DNA from: Lachnospiraceae bacterium
GTDB lineage: Bacteria; Bacillota; Clostridia; Lachnospirales; Bianqueaceae
DNA length: 53,034 nucleotides
Direction: 5' to 3'
NCBI GenBank assembly: GCA_022794035.1
Contig: JAAWDX010000002.1
Span: 1 to 53,034, forward strand
The translations under genes were made by a program, and so were the position numbers. Every line of letters starts with the position of its first letter. Position 1 is the first letter of the stretch. The notes under the pieces are model-generated. The model had not been told where the DNA came from and ran no database searches. It saw only the letters and a list, made by a program, of their open reading frames with translations. Positions 14,968 to 23,933 of this stretch are shown in pieces.

Positions 14968-17511
14968 ATGAAAAATAAGCCAATACGGACAGTTACGCTG
15001 GGCCTGACGGGAGTTGCCCTTCTTTGTGTAGCGATTTTTACATTTTTGATGCTGTATATGCAAAAACGCAGTTCCAATACGATTGCCGAAGTGGGGACAT
15101 TTTATATGTCTAATATGGGCGATCGCATTACCGAGCATTTTGAAACCGTGATGCAGCTGCGCCTTGAGCAGGTGGAGACGATGGTGGAGGCAGTTCCACT
15201 GCAGGGCGGTACATATGACGAAATCAGACAAAGGCTGGAGGAGCTGGGGCGTGTACGTGATTTCAATTCACTGGCGCTTTGTTCGAGAGGCGGTCATTTC
15301 GATATGATATACGGCAAGGAGGGGACACTAGTAGATCCCGAATCCTTTTTCAATTCCTTAAAGAAGGGAGAAAAGAAGGTGGCCGTGGGCGTTGATTCGA
15401 CGGGAGAGAAGGTTGTGCTGATCGGCGTGCCAGCCGTTTACAGGATGCAGAGCGGTGAACTGAGCATGGCCTTAGTAGCCGCAATTCCGGCCAGCTATGT
15501 GAGCGAAACGCTGCAGCTCGACAAACAGGACTCGCTGGTCTTTTCCCATATCATTCGTTCTGACGGCACTTATGTGATCCGCGGAGCAGAGGATGGTCAC
15601 GAATCGTATCTGGACCGCGTGCGCGAAGAGTTTGAGGAGACGGACGGAAAAACCGCCGAGCAGTATGCCAGTGAGATGCACAGCGCTATGCAAAACAAAG
15701 AAGAATATATTGCCATTTATAAAGTCGACGGAGAGCGCCGGCAGATGCACTGTGTTGCGCTTCCGTATTCGGAATGGAATTTGGTGACAATCATGCCCTA
15801 CGGTCCGCTTGACGAGTCGGTGAACGATCTGAGCAATCAGTGGTTTAATATGATGCTGAGCGGATGCGGCGTCATCCTGCTTGCGCTTACGCTGGTCTTT
15901 TCTATTTATATCAGGCTGATTCAAAAGCAGATGAAGGCCCTGGAAAAGGCGAGGGAAACGGCTGAGCAGGCAACCCGCGCCAAGAGTGAATTTCTTTCTA
16001 ACATGAGCCATGATATCCGTACGCCCATGAACGCTATTGTGGGCATGACCGCCATCGCAACGGCCAACATCCAAAATACGCAGCAGGTACAGGACTGCCT
16101 GAAAAAGATTTCATTATCAGGACGGCATTTATTGGGTCTGATCAATGATATTCTGGATATGTCAAAGATTGAAAGCGGCAAGATGACGCTGCATATGGAT
16201 CAGGTATCGCTGAGAGAGGTTATGGATAGCATTGTCAGCATCATGCAGCCGCAGGTCAAGACGAAGCAGCAGAAATTTGATGTATTTATTCATGATATTT
16301 CAGCCGAAAATGTGTATTGCGACGGCGTACGGTTCAATCAGGTGCTGCTCAACCTGCTTTCTAATGCGCATAAGTTTACCCCCACGGGGGGAACGATTCA
16401 GATCGCACTTCATGAAGAAGACTCTCAGAAGGGCGAGAAGTATATTCGGATCCATCTGCATGTCAAGGATAACGGAATCGGTATGACGCCGGAGTTTCAG
16501 AAGAAAATTTTTGAGTCCTTTGAGCGGGAAAACAATCTTAGCGTGCAAAAGACAGAGGGAAGCGGCCTCGGTATGGCGATTACCAAGTATATCATTGATG
16601 CCATGGGCGGTACAATCGAGGTAGAAAGTGCGCCTAACCAGGGAACAGAATTCCATGTCGTATTGGATCTGGAAAAGGCGGAAGTCAAGGAAGAGGATAT
16701 GATGCTGCCGGAGTGGAATATGCTGGTGGTGGACGATGATGAGCAGCTGGGCGAGAGCACGGTGTCAACACTGAAGTCGATTGGCATTAAGGCAGAATGG
16801 GCCTTGGATGGAGAAACAGCCATTGCCATGGTGGATCAGCGTCATAGTCAGCATAGGGATTATGAGATTATTCTGATGGACTGGAAGCTGCCGGGAATGG
16901 ACGGCATTACAACGGCTAAAGAGATACGGCGCCATATGGGTGGTGATGTTCCGATTCTTTTAATCTCCGCTTACGATTGGAGCGATGTAGAGGAAGCGGC
17001 CAAAGATGCCGGAATCAATGGATTCATTTCAAAGCCGCTGTTTAAATCCACGTTATTCTATGGACTAAAACAGTACGTTAATGCAGAGGAGCAAAAGGAA
17101 GAACAAGAGACCGTGCAGGCTCAGTCTAAGCTGGAAGGAAAAAGAATCCTGCTGGCAGAGGATAATGATCTTAACTGGGAGATTGACGAAGCACTTTTGG
17201 GCGAGGAAGGTCTTTTATTGGAGCGAGCAGAGGATGGACAGATCTGCGTGGATATGTTTAAGCAATCAGAAGTGGGCTATTATGATGCCGTGCTCATGGA
17301 TATTCGGATGCCCAATATGACGGGATATGAAGCAGCTAAAGCGATCCGGGCGCTGGAGCGCGCCGATCACGATCTGCCGATTATTGCGATGACGGCAGAT
17401 GCTTTTTCAGATGATATCCAAAAGAGTCTGGACAGCGGCATGAATGCGCATGTAGCCAAGCCGATTGATATCAAACTGGTAATGAAACAGCTTGAAAAAT
17501 TCGTGAAATAA
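14968..17511 (+). CDS. Hybrid sensor histidine kinase with two receiver domains
   Basis: The 847-residue protein has a membrane helix near 10-30, an extracytoplasmic sensor domain of about 260 residues (Cache-like by size and pattern), and a second helix near 296-316. The kinase core has the phosphoacceptor H348 in SNMSHDIRTPMNAI, the N box LLNLLSNAHKFTP and G boxes DNGIGM and GSGLGM. Two receiver domains follow, with D638 in LMDWKLPGMDG and D778 in LMDIRMPNMTG. It closes the three-gene relay and is followed by a strong terminator. The signal sensed is unknown. Confidence 0.93.
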   Translation: MKNKPIRTVTLGLTGVALLCVAIFTFLMLYMQKRSSNTIAEVGTFYMSNMGDRITEHFETVMQLRLEQVETMVEAVPLQGGTYDEIRQRLEELGRVRDFNSLALCSRGGHFDMIYGKEGTLVDPESFFNSLKKGEKKVAVGVDSTGEKVVLIGVPAVYRMQSGELSMALVAAIPASYVSETLQLDKQDSLVFSHIIRSDGTYVIRGAEDGHESYLDRVREEFEETDGKTAEQYASEMHSAMQNKEEYIAIYKVDGERRQMHCVALPYSEWNLVTIMPYGPLDESVNDLSNQWFNMMLSGCGVILLALTLVFSIYIRLIQKQMKALEKARETAEQATRAKSEFLSNMSHDIRTPMNAIVGMTAIATANIQNTQQVQDCLKKISLSGRHLLGLINDILDMSKIESGKMTLHMDQVSLREVMDSIVSIMQPQVKTKQQKFDVFIHDISAENVYCDGVRFNQVLLNLLSNAHKFTPTGGTIQIALHEEDSQKGEKYIRIHLHVKDNGIGMTPEFQKKIFESFERENNLSVQKTEGSGLGMAITKYIIDAMGGTIEVESAPNQGTEFHVVLDLEKAEVKEEDMMLPEWNMLVVDDDEQLGESTVSTLKSIGIKAEWALDGETAIAMVDQRHSQHRDYEIILMDWKLPGMDGITTAKEIRRHMGGDVPILLISAYDWSDVEEAAKDAGINGFISKPLFKSTLFYGLKQYVNAEEQKEEQETVQAQSKLEGKRILLAEDNDLNWEIDEALLGEEGLLLERAEDGQICVDMFKQSEVGYYDAVLMDIRMPNMTGYEAAKAIRALERADHDLPIIAMTADAFSDDIQKSLDSGMNAHVAKPIDIKLVMKQLEKFVK

Positions 17512-17543
17512 TATGCAGAATTGGATGGAAAGGGCTAGGCGTG

Positions 17544-17575
17544 AAAAAAGGTGATTCGAATGAATCACCTTTTTT
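17544..17575 (+). terminator. Terminator of the phosphorelay operon
   Basis: A near-perfect stem of AAAAAAGGTGATTC (17544-17557) with GAATCACCTTTTT (17562-17574) closes on a GAAT loop, with the T-run built into the right arm. Confidence 0.85.
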
Positions 17576-17616
17576 AATGCGGCCGCATATACTAGGCAAA
17601 AACAGGAGAATTTCTT

Positions 17617-18867
17617 ATGGCAGATTCTTTTGGTACATTGCGTATACAGACAAGGACAGAGCTCGGGTTTAATCCCGTTCCGGATGCTACCGTTACCATT
17701 CGTCCCTCTGGCAGCGAGCAAGTGATTGAGGTGCTGCGCACGGATGAATCAGGCAATACACCGGCGGCTGAGCTGCCCACACCGGACGTAGCCTATTCCT
17801 TGGAGCCGCAGGAGGAGGTCAAACCATATTCTACTTATGATATTACAGTAGAATCCGCGGAGATGGAGACGGTGCGCATCATGGGCACACAGATATTGGC
17901 TGGACAGGAATCCATTCAGGAGGTCAGAGCAATATCACGGGCAGAGGAGGGGTTTGCCTCCTTTTCAAACGGCTCTTCTATGATCGAGATCGGCCCTAAT
18001 ACGCTTTGGGGAGAATTTCCGGCCAAGATACCGGAGGAGGAAGTGAAGCCTCTGCCGGATTTTGGCGATGATTTTGTGGTGCTGCCCAATGTGGTGGTGC
18101 CTGAATTTGTTATTGTGCATGATGGAAGGCCCAATGAAAACGCCGCCAATTATTGGGTTCCCTACGCTACCTATATTAAAAATGTAGCCAGCAGCGAGAT
18201 TTATGCTACATGGCCCGAATCGACCCTGATTGCCAATGTGTTGGCCATCATGTCATTTACGCTTAACAGAGTGTATACAGAATGGTATCCGTCAAAAGGA
18301 TATCCGTTTACGATTACAACCTCCACTGCTTATGATCAAAAATTCATTTATGGCCGCAATATCTTTGAAAGCATTTCCAATGCAGTGGACAGCGTATTTA
18401 CAAACTATATCACGCGTCCCGACATCATCCAGCCGCTATTTACACAGTACTGCGACGGGAAGCGCGTGACCTGTCCCGGCTGGCTCTCGCAGTGGGGGTC
18501 CAAATCGCTGGGAGATCAGGGCTACAGCGCGCTCAATATACTGCGGTATTATTATGGCTATGATATCACGCTGGATACGGCGGAGCGCGTGGAGGGCGTA
18601 CCGGCCTCCTATCCCGGAACACCGCTGCGAAACGGAGACAGCGGGCCCAATGTACGGATCATTCAAAGTCAATTAAAGCGAATCCGGCAAAATTATCCGG
18701 CGATCCCCGATCTGGCAGTGGATGGAATCTTTGGGCGGGGCACTGAAGCATCGGTCCGCAAATTTCAGTCTATTTTTAATCTCGCGCCGGATGGGGTTGT
18801 CGGCAAGGGCACATGGTACCGCCTGTCGCAGATCTATACGGCTGTAAGCGGGATCGCTGAGCTATGA
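17617..18867 (+). CDS. SpoIID-like protein with peptidoglycan-binding domain
   Basis: The 416-residue protein has three parts. First is an N-terminal beta-rich region (about 1-90) resembling carboxypeptidase-regulatory-like repeats. Second is a SpoIID/LytB-like region with YIKNVASSEIYATWPESTL, a TTSTAYDQKFIYGR segment and GWLSQWGSKSLGDQGYSALNIL. Third is a C-terminal PG_binding_1 domain (NGDSGPNVRIIQSQL to VDGIFGRGTEASVRKFQ). SpoIID cleaves glycan strands lacking stem peptides during engulfment; the SpoIID-like stretch here keeps a glutamate at the equivalent place (ASSE). No signal peptide is visible, so it might act in the mother cell or leave by another route. It overlaps the convergent birA by six bases. 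Confidence 0.7.
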   Translation: MADSFGTLRIQTRTELGFNPVPDATVTIRPSGSEQVIEVLRTDESGNTPAAELPTPDVAYSLEPQEEVKPYSTYDITVESAEMETVRIMGTQILAGQESIQEVRAISRAEEGFASFSNGSSMIEIGPNTLWGEFPAKIPEEEVKPLPDFGDDFVVLPNVVVPEFVIVHDGRPNENAANYWVPYATYIKNVASSEIYATWPESTLIANVLAIMSFTLNRVYTEWYPSKGYPFTITTSTAYDQKFIYGRNIFESISNAVDSVFTNYITRPDIIQPLFTQYCDGKRVTCPGWLSQWGSKSLGDQGYSALNILRYYYGYDITLDTAERVEGVPASYPGTPLRNGDSGPNVRIIQSQLKRIRQNYPAIPDLAVDGIFGRGTEASVRKFQSIFNLAPDGVVGKGTWYRLSQIYTAVSGIAEL

Positions 18868-19830
18868 TCGGATACTGACCTCGCCATACAAGAGGGCTTC
18901 TTCAGACCCGTCCGCATTTCTCACCAGCAGCTGCCCCTCGGGAGTGATGGCCAGTGCGGTTGCTTCCCGGGTTGCACCGTTTTGTAAAATGCAGATCGGC
19001 TTCCCGGGAAGCAGGTTTAGGCGTGCATATTCTGCCATCACAGAGGGATCGTCAAGACAGCGCAAAAGCTCGTTAACAATGGCGCCGGCAAGCTCGCAGC
19101 GACCGCCGGGCAGCGGCACATCTAGCTGCTGCTGCAGGCTGCCGGCAAGGCAGGCAATTTCGTCTGGGAAGCCGCCTTGCGGCGGAAAAAGGTTCAGGCC
19201 TACGCCGATCACGACAAAATCCATATGCCCGGTTTCAAAATCGGTGACAGCCTCTGTCAGGATGCCGCCGATTTTTTTGTGATGGCAAAACAGATCGTTT
19301 ACCCACTTGATTTCGAGCTCAAGCTGATAGAGGCGGCGAACAGCGCGGCATACGGCTACGGCCGCTGCTGCCGTAAGAGTGAGGCTGCTTTCGAGTGTTT
19401 GCTGGGGGCGCAGCAAAATGCTTAGATAAAGGCCTGTTTTAGGCGGGGAATAGAAGCTGTGGTCACGCCGGCCGCGGCCGGCGGTCTGGGAGTCGGCAAT
19501 GACAAGAGATCCTTGGGGCAGCGCCTCGGCGAGGGCGAGCTGCTTTAGGGTCTGATTGGTGGAGGGTGTTTCGGACAGGACGGTGACCGACACATCGGGG
19601 TGCTCCAGATAGGGGAGGAGCGCCTGAGCGGACAGGATATCGCTTTGGGCGGGCAGGCGATAGCCTCGGTTGGATACAGCTTCGATGGGATACCCCTCCT
19701 CGCGGAGGGAGTTTATGGCTTTCCAGATTGCATTGCGTGAGCAGCCGAGCGATGCGGCCAGAGCAGCGCCGGATAAAAAGATCCCCTTGCTTTTTTCGAG
19801 CGCGGCTAATAGGTTGAGTTTGATGGACAT
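18862..19830 (-). CDS. birA: Biotin--protein ligase / biotin operon repressor BirA
   Basis: The 322-residue protein has an N-terminal winged helix (residues 1-60, SGAALAASLGCSRNAIWKAI) and a catalytic domain with the biotin-binding motif GRGRR (118-122) and KWVND (175-179), followed by the small C-terminal domain. It activates biotin with ATP and attaches it to carboxylase carrier domains; the helix-turn-helix form also represses biotin genes. No biotin or carboxylase gene is next to it. A good promoter lies at 19879-19907. Its stop overlaps the end of the convergent SpoIID-like gene. Confidence 0.95.
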   Translation of the reverse strand: MSIKLNLLAALEKSKGIFLSGAALAASLGCSRNAIWKAINSLREEGYPIEAVSNRGYRLPAQSDILSAQALLPYLEHPDVSVTVLSETPSTNQTLKQLALAEALPQGSLVIADSQTAGRGRRDHSFYSPPKTGLYLSILLRPQQTLESSLTLTAAAAVAVCRAVRRLYQLELEIKWVNDLFCHHKKIGGILTEAVTDFETGHMDFVVIGVGLNLFPPQGGFPDEIACLAGSLQQQLDVPLPGGRCELAGAIVNELLRCLDDPSVMAEYARLNLLPGKPICILQNGATREATALAITPEGQLLVRNADGSEEALLYGEVSIRS

Positions 19831-19878
19831 GATACCCTCGGAAAAGTTGTTTTAAGTCTTGGTAAATGTTGATTTTAT

Positions 19879-19907
19879 ATTATAGCAAAGAGCGGCATCC
19901 TTTTCAA
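19879..19907 (-). promoter_or_regulatory. Promoter of birA
   Basis: On the minus strand TTGAAA (19907-19902) and TATAAT (19884-19879) are 17 bases apart, some 50 bases before the birA start. Confidence 0.65.
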
Positions 19908-20015
19908 GGGTTTATGATTCGGCGGCAGTATACATGTCTGACAATCCTACATTTGAGAAATGATGGGACTGCTACGTAAAGTAGCATAAAAAATGAAAAT
20001 GGAATCCCTGATTGC

Positions 20016-20044
20016 TTGCAATGTAAAGCAGACTTTTCTATACT
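20016..20044 (+). promoter_or_regulatory. Promoter of the XRE/DUF4097-like gene pair
   Basis: TTGCAA (20016-20021) and TATACT (20039-20044) are 17 bases apart. A short dyad, GCTAC and GTAGC around GTAAA, lies about 35 bases upstream and may be an operator. Confidence 0.55.
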
Positions 20045-20078
20045 GAACTGGTCATATTAAAATGAGGAGGCTATAAGC

Positions 20079-20999
20079 ATGACATTTGCAGAAAAATTGA
20101 AATTCATCCGTAAGCGGGCAGGGATGTCTCAGGAGCAGCTGGCAGAAAAGCTTAGCGTATCAAGACAGGCCGTTACAAAATGGGAAACGGATGCGGGGAT
20201 TCCGGATATTGAAAACATGATGGCAATTTCTGCTTTGTTTGATATTTCTATCGATGAGCTGCTTTCCGGTGAAAAAGAGATTAAAAAGCAGACGGAATAT
20301 CTTTTTGAAAGCGTCACAGAGTATGATGTTGACGAAATGAAACGCTATGACATGAAGCTTGGAGGAGCCAAGCAATTGATACTGTCAGGCTATGAAGGGG
20401 AAAAGGTTCGTATTCGGCTGGCATCCAATACCCTCTCTACGATCCAGAATGATTTTAAAATTAAAATTGATGATACCCCCAAGCGGATGGATGTGGAGGT
20501 GAACCGTAGAAACGGTGTCTCTGAAGCGATGGCGAAGGAGGCAATCAGTATTTTTGTCCAGATTCCATCCCAGTATGTCAGGAAAATGGAGTGTGCGGTC
20601 AATGCGGAGCGTATAGAAATCCCATCCCTGGAGTGTGATAGTTTAGAGCTTGACGTAAAGACATCTAAAATTGTTCTGGGAGATGTTTCGGGTATGATAG
20701 AGATAGATTGCAATCTTGATATGGAAGTCATCTGCCATTCGTTAAATGCCGAGATAGCCATCAATCAGGTATCGGCAACTTCAAAAATTCATATCCCAGA
20801 GGATGCTGTGTTTACTGCCGTTACAAAAGGGATCGGAACAAGTATCTCCTATGAAAAGGAGGGGCAGCGTGCAGAGCGCTTTGATACGCCCGGAGCAGAA
20901 AACATCATTGAGCTGAATGGCATAAGGAGCGAGCTTATTATCTGTGCTTTTAAGAAAGAGCAGCAGATGGCTAATCAGGAAAGAAAAATGAAGGAATGA
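20079..20999 (+). CDS. XRE regulator fused to a DUF4097-like domain
   Basis: The 306-residue protein starts with an XRE helix-turn-helix (about 3-60, SQEQLAEKLSVSRQAVTKWE). A beta-repeat region follows from about 105 to 290, with short repeating strands such as SLECDSLELDVKTSKIVLGD, which resembles the DUF4097 adhesin-like beta-solenoid. In this arrangement the beta domain usually sits in a separate envelope protein. Here it is joined directly to a DNA-binding domain with no membrane helix between, so it should be cytoplasmic, perhaps a ligand or partner sensor. A four-base overlap links it to the next membrane protein gene. Confidence 0.7.
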   Translation: MTFAEKLKFIRKRAGMSQEQLAEKLSVSRQAVTKWETDAGIPDIENMMAISALFDISIDELLSGEKEIKKQTEYLFESVTEYDVDEMKRYDMKLGGAKQLILSGYEGEKVRIRLASNTLSTIQNDFKIKIDDTPKRMDVEVNRRNGVSEAMAKEAISIFVQIPSQYVRKMECAVNAERIEIPSLECDSLELDVKTSKIVLGDVSGMIEIDCNLDMEVICHSLNAEIAINQVSATSKIHIPEDAVFTAVTKGIGTSISYEKEGQRAERFDTPGAENIIELNGIRSELIICAFKKEQQMANQERKMKE

Positions 21000-21514
21000 G
21001 CAATTTAGAAAAAATTCAAAAGGGCATGAGCGTATTACAGGTATTCTCAAAAATTATTTTAATATTTGCTGCCGTGGGCGTAGCTTTAACGTCCATTAGT
21101 GCGGTACTCGTAGCGGCAGATGTATTAAACGCAGAAAATCAGTTTTTCCGTTTCTTAGCGGTTGAGGCTGGAGTGAGTAAGGAACAGATCATAGGGATTC
21201 TGACCGCTGCGGCTATTTCTCTGCTGTTTGGTGGCATTCTTACAGCATTTGCTTATCGGTATTTCACGGCAGAGCTGAAAGAGGGTACGCCATTTACAAA
21301 TGCAGGTGCAGACAGGATAAAACAGCTGGGAGTTGTTATGGTTGTCGTATCTGTTATATCCACAGCCATAGCAGAGGGGATCTATGAAAGAATGAGCCAA
21401 GTAGAATGGAATAGATTTGATGATACCGGTAGTATAGCATTTGGCATTTTTTTGATAGCACTTTCTGTTGTTATCCGGTATGGGGCGAAAAAGGAGCAAA
21501 AAAATAAGGAATAA
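20996..21514 (+). CDS. DUF2975-like four-helix membrane protein
   Basis: The 172-residue protein has four predicted membrane helices (about 18-42, 64-86, 110-132 and 145-163). The short loop ELKEGTPFTNAGADRIKQLG recalls the PFT motif loop of DUF2975 proteins, which are often paired with small XRE regulators. It overlaps the XRE gene by four bases, so the pair is translationally coupled. A membrane-bound partner of the regulator is the simplest idea, with no direct evidence of function. Confidence 0.6.
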   Translation: MSNLEKIQKGMSVLQVFSKIILIFAAVGVALTSISAVLVAADVLNAENQFFRFLAVEAGVSKEQIIGILTAAAISLLFGGILTAFAYRYFTAELKEGTPFTNAGADRIKQLGVVMVVVSVISTAIAEGIYERMSQVEWNRFDDTGSIAFGIFLIALSVVIRYGAKKEQKNKE

Positions 21515-21518
21515 CAGT

Positions 21519-21553
21519 ACGAGATACCTCCTATAAAACGGGAGGTATCTCGT
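21519..21553. terminator. Terminator between convergent genes
   Basis: ACGAGATACCTCC (21519-21531) and GGAGGTATCTCGT (21541-21553) form a perfect 13-base stem between the DUF2975-like gene and the convergent htrA. Confidence 0.7.
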
Positions 21554-21561
21554 GTGTTTAT

Positions 21562-22815
21562 TTATAGATTCCCATTATTTTGCAGGCTTTGAATCCCCTG
21601 GGGGATATATTCACCGGCTGTTACTGACACGGTCTGTACCTGGCCGGTACGGGAGATTTCGATCGTAAGCGTATCACCGACGGAAACTTCCTTAAGCAGA
21701 GTCTTGATTTCTTCGATAGAAGAGACGGACTGATTGTTGATAGAAAGAACCCGGTCACCGGGCAAAAGGCCGGCTTGATCAGCGGCGCCGCCCTCGGTGA
21801 TGCTGTAAATATAGATGCCCTGTTCAGATACCCGGTACATCCATGCCATCTGATCGCTGTTAATGTCAAGAAGAGAAACGCCGAGGCTCACACGGCCTTT
21901 TACATAGCCATAGGTTTTGAGATCCTCTAATATGGTCACAATATTATCGACGGGAATGGCAAAGCCCAGTCCCTCTACATCGGTGCCAGAGGATTTAGCA
22001 ACCACGAGACCGATGAGATTTCCCTGTGCATTGAAAAGACCGCCGCCTGAGTTGCCGGGATTGATGGCAGCATTGGTCTGCAGAAGAGACATGGTCTGAC
22101 CATCTAATGTGATGCTACGGTCAAGGGCGCTGATGATGCCGTCCGTTACAGTGCCGCCCAGCTGCCCAAGCGGGTTTCCAATGGCAACCACGGTCTGGCC
22201 TACAATTAAATCAGAGGAGGTGCCAATGGAGGCGGGGGTGAGGCCGGAGGCTTCGATCTTTAAAAGGGCTACGTCAAGCTGGTCGTCAAGCCCAACCAGC
22301 GTTGCAGGATAAACCTCTCCGCTTTGCAGCGTTACATTGATGCGCGTTGCATTTTCGATTACGTGGTGGTTGGTAATAATATATCCGTCATCGGTTACGA
22401 TCACGCCGGAGCCGGCGCCGGATGAAATATACTGCTGGAGCATGGTGCCCGTCTGAACGGATTCGGTGGTAATCTCAACCACGCTGGGGGAAGCTTTCGC
22501 AGTAATTTCAGGGATGGTCAGCGCATCTTCTTCTGTTTTAGCCATTTTCAGAGCTAAACTAGAAGGATTGGAGGGCTGGCTTGGGTTGGAAGGCGCATTT
22601 GCGGAGGGGGTCGATGCATCGGAGGAGAAGGCACCGCGCAGAGCCCAAGCGCTGCCAAAGCAAATGCCTCCAAATAAAACAGAGCAGCAAAGGATCAGCG
22701 CAATGACACGGCTGCGGCTAAAGGTTTTTGACCGGGGACGATACGGGGCGGGCGTTCCCTCGGGGGAAGACTCGCAGGTATGATAAAAAGAATCAGGTTT
22801 ATTCATGTCTGTCAT
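21562..22815 (-). CDS. htrA: HtrA/DegP-family serine protease with PDZ domain
   Basis: The 417-residue protein has a cytoplasmic N-terminus, one membrane anchor (about 37-58), a Ser/Pro/Asn-rich linker, a trypsin-like domain with the triad His151 (TNHHVI), Asp181 (QLDVALLKI) and Ser256 (NPGNSGGGL), and one C-terminal PDZ domain (about 320-400, AGLLPGDRVLSINNQ). HtrA proteins degrade or refold damaged proteins at the outer face of the membrane. AAGGAGG precedes the ATG. It appears to be transcribed alone from the promoter at 22855-22883. Confidence 0.95.
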   Translation of the reverse strand: MTDMNKPDSFYHTCESSPEGTPAPYRPRSKTFSRSRVIALILCCSVLFGGICFGSAWALRGAFSSDASTPSANAPSNPSQPSNPSSLALKMAKTEEDALTIPEITAKASPSVVEITTESVQTGTMLQQYISSGAGSGVIVTDDGYIITNHHVIENATRINVTLQSGEVYPATLVGLDDQLDVALLKIEASGLTPASIGTSSDLIVGQTVVAIGNPLGQLGGTVTDGIISALDRSITLDGQTMSLLQTNAAINPGNSGGGLFNAQGNLIGLVVAKSSGTDVEGLGFAIPVDNIVTILEDLKTYGYVKGRVSLGVSLLDINSDQMAWMYRVSEQGIYIYSITEGGAADQAGLLPGDRVLSINNQSVSSIEEIKTLLKEVSVGDTLTIEISRTGQVQTVSVTAGEYIPQGIQSLQNNGNL

Positions 22816-22854
22816 AACAATAATGACCTCCTTGATGTTTGATAGGGGTATTGT

Positions 22855-22883
22855 ATCTTATAATTTTGTCCAAAGTATGTAAA
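22855..22883 (-). promoter_or_regulatory. Promoter of htrA
   Basis: On the minus strand TTTACA (22883-22878) and TAAGAT (22860-22855) are 17 bases apart. Confidence 0.5.
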
Positions 22884-22927
22884 ACCTATGATCAGTTTTT
22901 AACAAGTTTATGAAAAATTTGCAAACA

Positions 22928-22965
22928 AAAAAGTATCGCTTCTATGAGAAGAGGCGATACTTTTT
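22928..22965 (-). terminator. Terminator of the 73-residue XRE gene
   Basis: AAAAAGTATCGC (22928-22939) and GCGATACTTTTT (22954-22965) form a perfect stem with T-runs on both strands, downstream of the minus-strand XRE gene and upstream of htrA. Confidence 0.8.
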
Positions 22966-22987
22966 AGAATGTTAAAGCTTTGGCCGG

Positions 22988-23209
22988 TTATGGTTGATCC
23001 GGGAGGAGTGAATGCAGATCGATACCGGTAATCTGATGGAGACGAAGCGCTGTGTCTAGATTGGGTACGCGTATGCCAAGTTCAAGATCTTTATATCCCC
23101 GTGAAGAAAGAGAACAAAGCTCAGCCATATCTTCCTGCGACAGGTTCTGCGATTTCCGGTATGTAAACAGGCGTTGTGAAAGCGACTGGCGGATCTGATC
23201 TTTACCCAT
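22988..23209 (-). CDS. Small XRE-family helix-turn-helix regulator
   Basis: The 73-residue protein is little more than one helix-turn-helix domain (NLSQEDMAELCSLSSRGYKDLE, then IRVPNLDTALRL). The ATG at 23209 is preceded by GGAGGTGATATC and is chosen over an upstream frame start at 23254 that lacks a site. It has its own terminator. Such small proteins act as DNA-binding repressors; the target is unknown. Confidence 0.8.
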   Translation of the reverse strand: MGKDQIRQSLSQRLFTYRKSQNLSQEDMAELCSLSSRGYKDLELGIRVPNLDTALRLHQITGIDLHSLLPDQP

Positions 23210-23350
23210 GATATCACCTCCTTTCAAATTGGTATAAAAAATATTATAGTTCAAAAGGAGTAGAACATACAGGAAGCAAACTTACCATATTGGCAGAACA
23301 GGCCGGTTTTATAATTTTGATGGAATAATAAATATTTAATAATAAAACGC

Positions 23351-23379
23351 AAAACCCCTCCCATATAAAAAGGGAGGGG
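23351..23379 (-). terminator. Terminator of the 112-residue XRE gene
   Basis: CCCCTCCC (23355-23362) pairs with GGGAGGGG (23372-23379); on the minus strand the stem is followed by TTTT. Confidence 0.75.
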
Positions 23380-23396
23380 GAGAAAACTTAAAAAAA

Positions 23397-23735
23397 TCAG
23401 TGCTGAGAGGTATGATATTTGTACTGCAGATAATCGTAGAAAATACGCAGCTCTTCGATTCCTTCCGGAGGAAGAAAGGTGAGATCCTCATTCAATTGTC
23501 TGGCGATGCCATGCTCATAGAGCCCTTCGCCGGTGGCTAGATATTCAATGGTAACGTCAAAGAAGTGTGCAAGCCGCGCGGCGGTAAGAAGATCAGGCGA
23601 GCGCCTGTCATGTTCGTATTGCGAGTACGCCTGAGAAGAAATCTGGAGGGCGGCAGCAACATCCTTCTGCTTTAGATTGCGGCGTTCCCGCAAGTCGACT
23701 AAACGACTGCCTAAAGTATTGCGATAATTAACCAT
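23397..23735 (-). CDS. XRE-family transcriptional regulator
   Basis: The 112-residue protein has an N-terminal XRE helix-turn-helix (about 8-65, LKQKDVAAALQISSQAYSQYE, then FDVTIEYLATGE) and a short C-terminal extension ending in a helix (IEELRIFYDYLQYKYH), as in small SinR/phage-type repressors. It is transcribed alone, with a terminator downstream. Divergent to it, after about 200 bases, is the DUF4190-like gene, which it might control. Confidence 0.8.
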   Translation of the reverse strand: MVNYRNTLGSRLVDLRERRNLKQKDVAAALQISSQAYSQYEHDRRSPDLLTAARLAHFFDVTIEYLATGEGLYEHGIARQLNEDLTFLPPEGIEELRIFYDYLQYKYHTSQH

Positions 23736-23867
23736 AGAATAACCATCCTTGAAAATGAAACAGATTGTGAATAATGTTATATTACCATAATTTCAAATAG
23801 GCATTCATTTTTTAAACAAAACGTATAAAAGGGTCAGAACGAGGAAGATTAAAGAATAATATTTTCA

Positions 23868-23896
23868 TTGACGCAGCCCCATATCGATGGTATGAT
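23868..23896 (+). promoter_or_regulatory. Promoter of the DUF4190-like gene and lgt
   Basis: TTGACG (23868-23873) and TATGAT (23891-23896) are separated by 17 bases. The AGGAGG site lies about 25 bases downstream. Confidence 0.65.
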
Positions 23897-23933
23897 GGGA
23901 GCATGATTTTTCATATTAAGAAGGAGGAGAAAA

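Noticed and set aside
15472..16074. Open frame of 200 codons antisense to the hybrid kinase
   Set aside because: It lies wholly inside a well-supported kinase gene, has no ribosome binding site and no recognisable domain.
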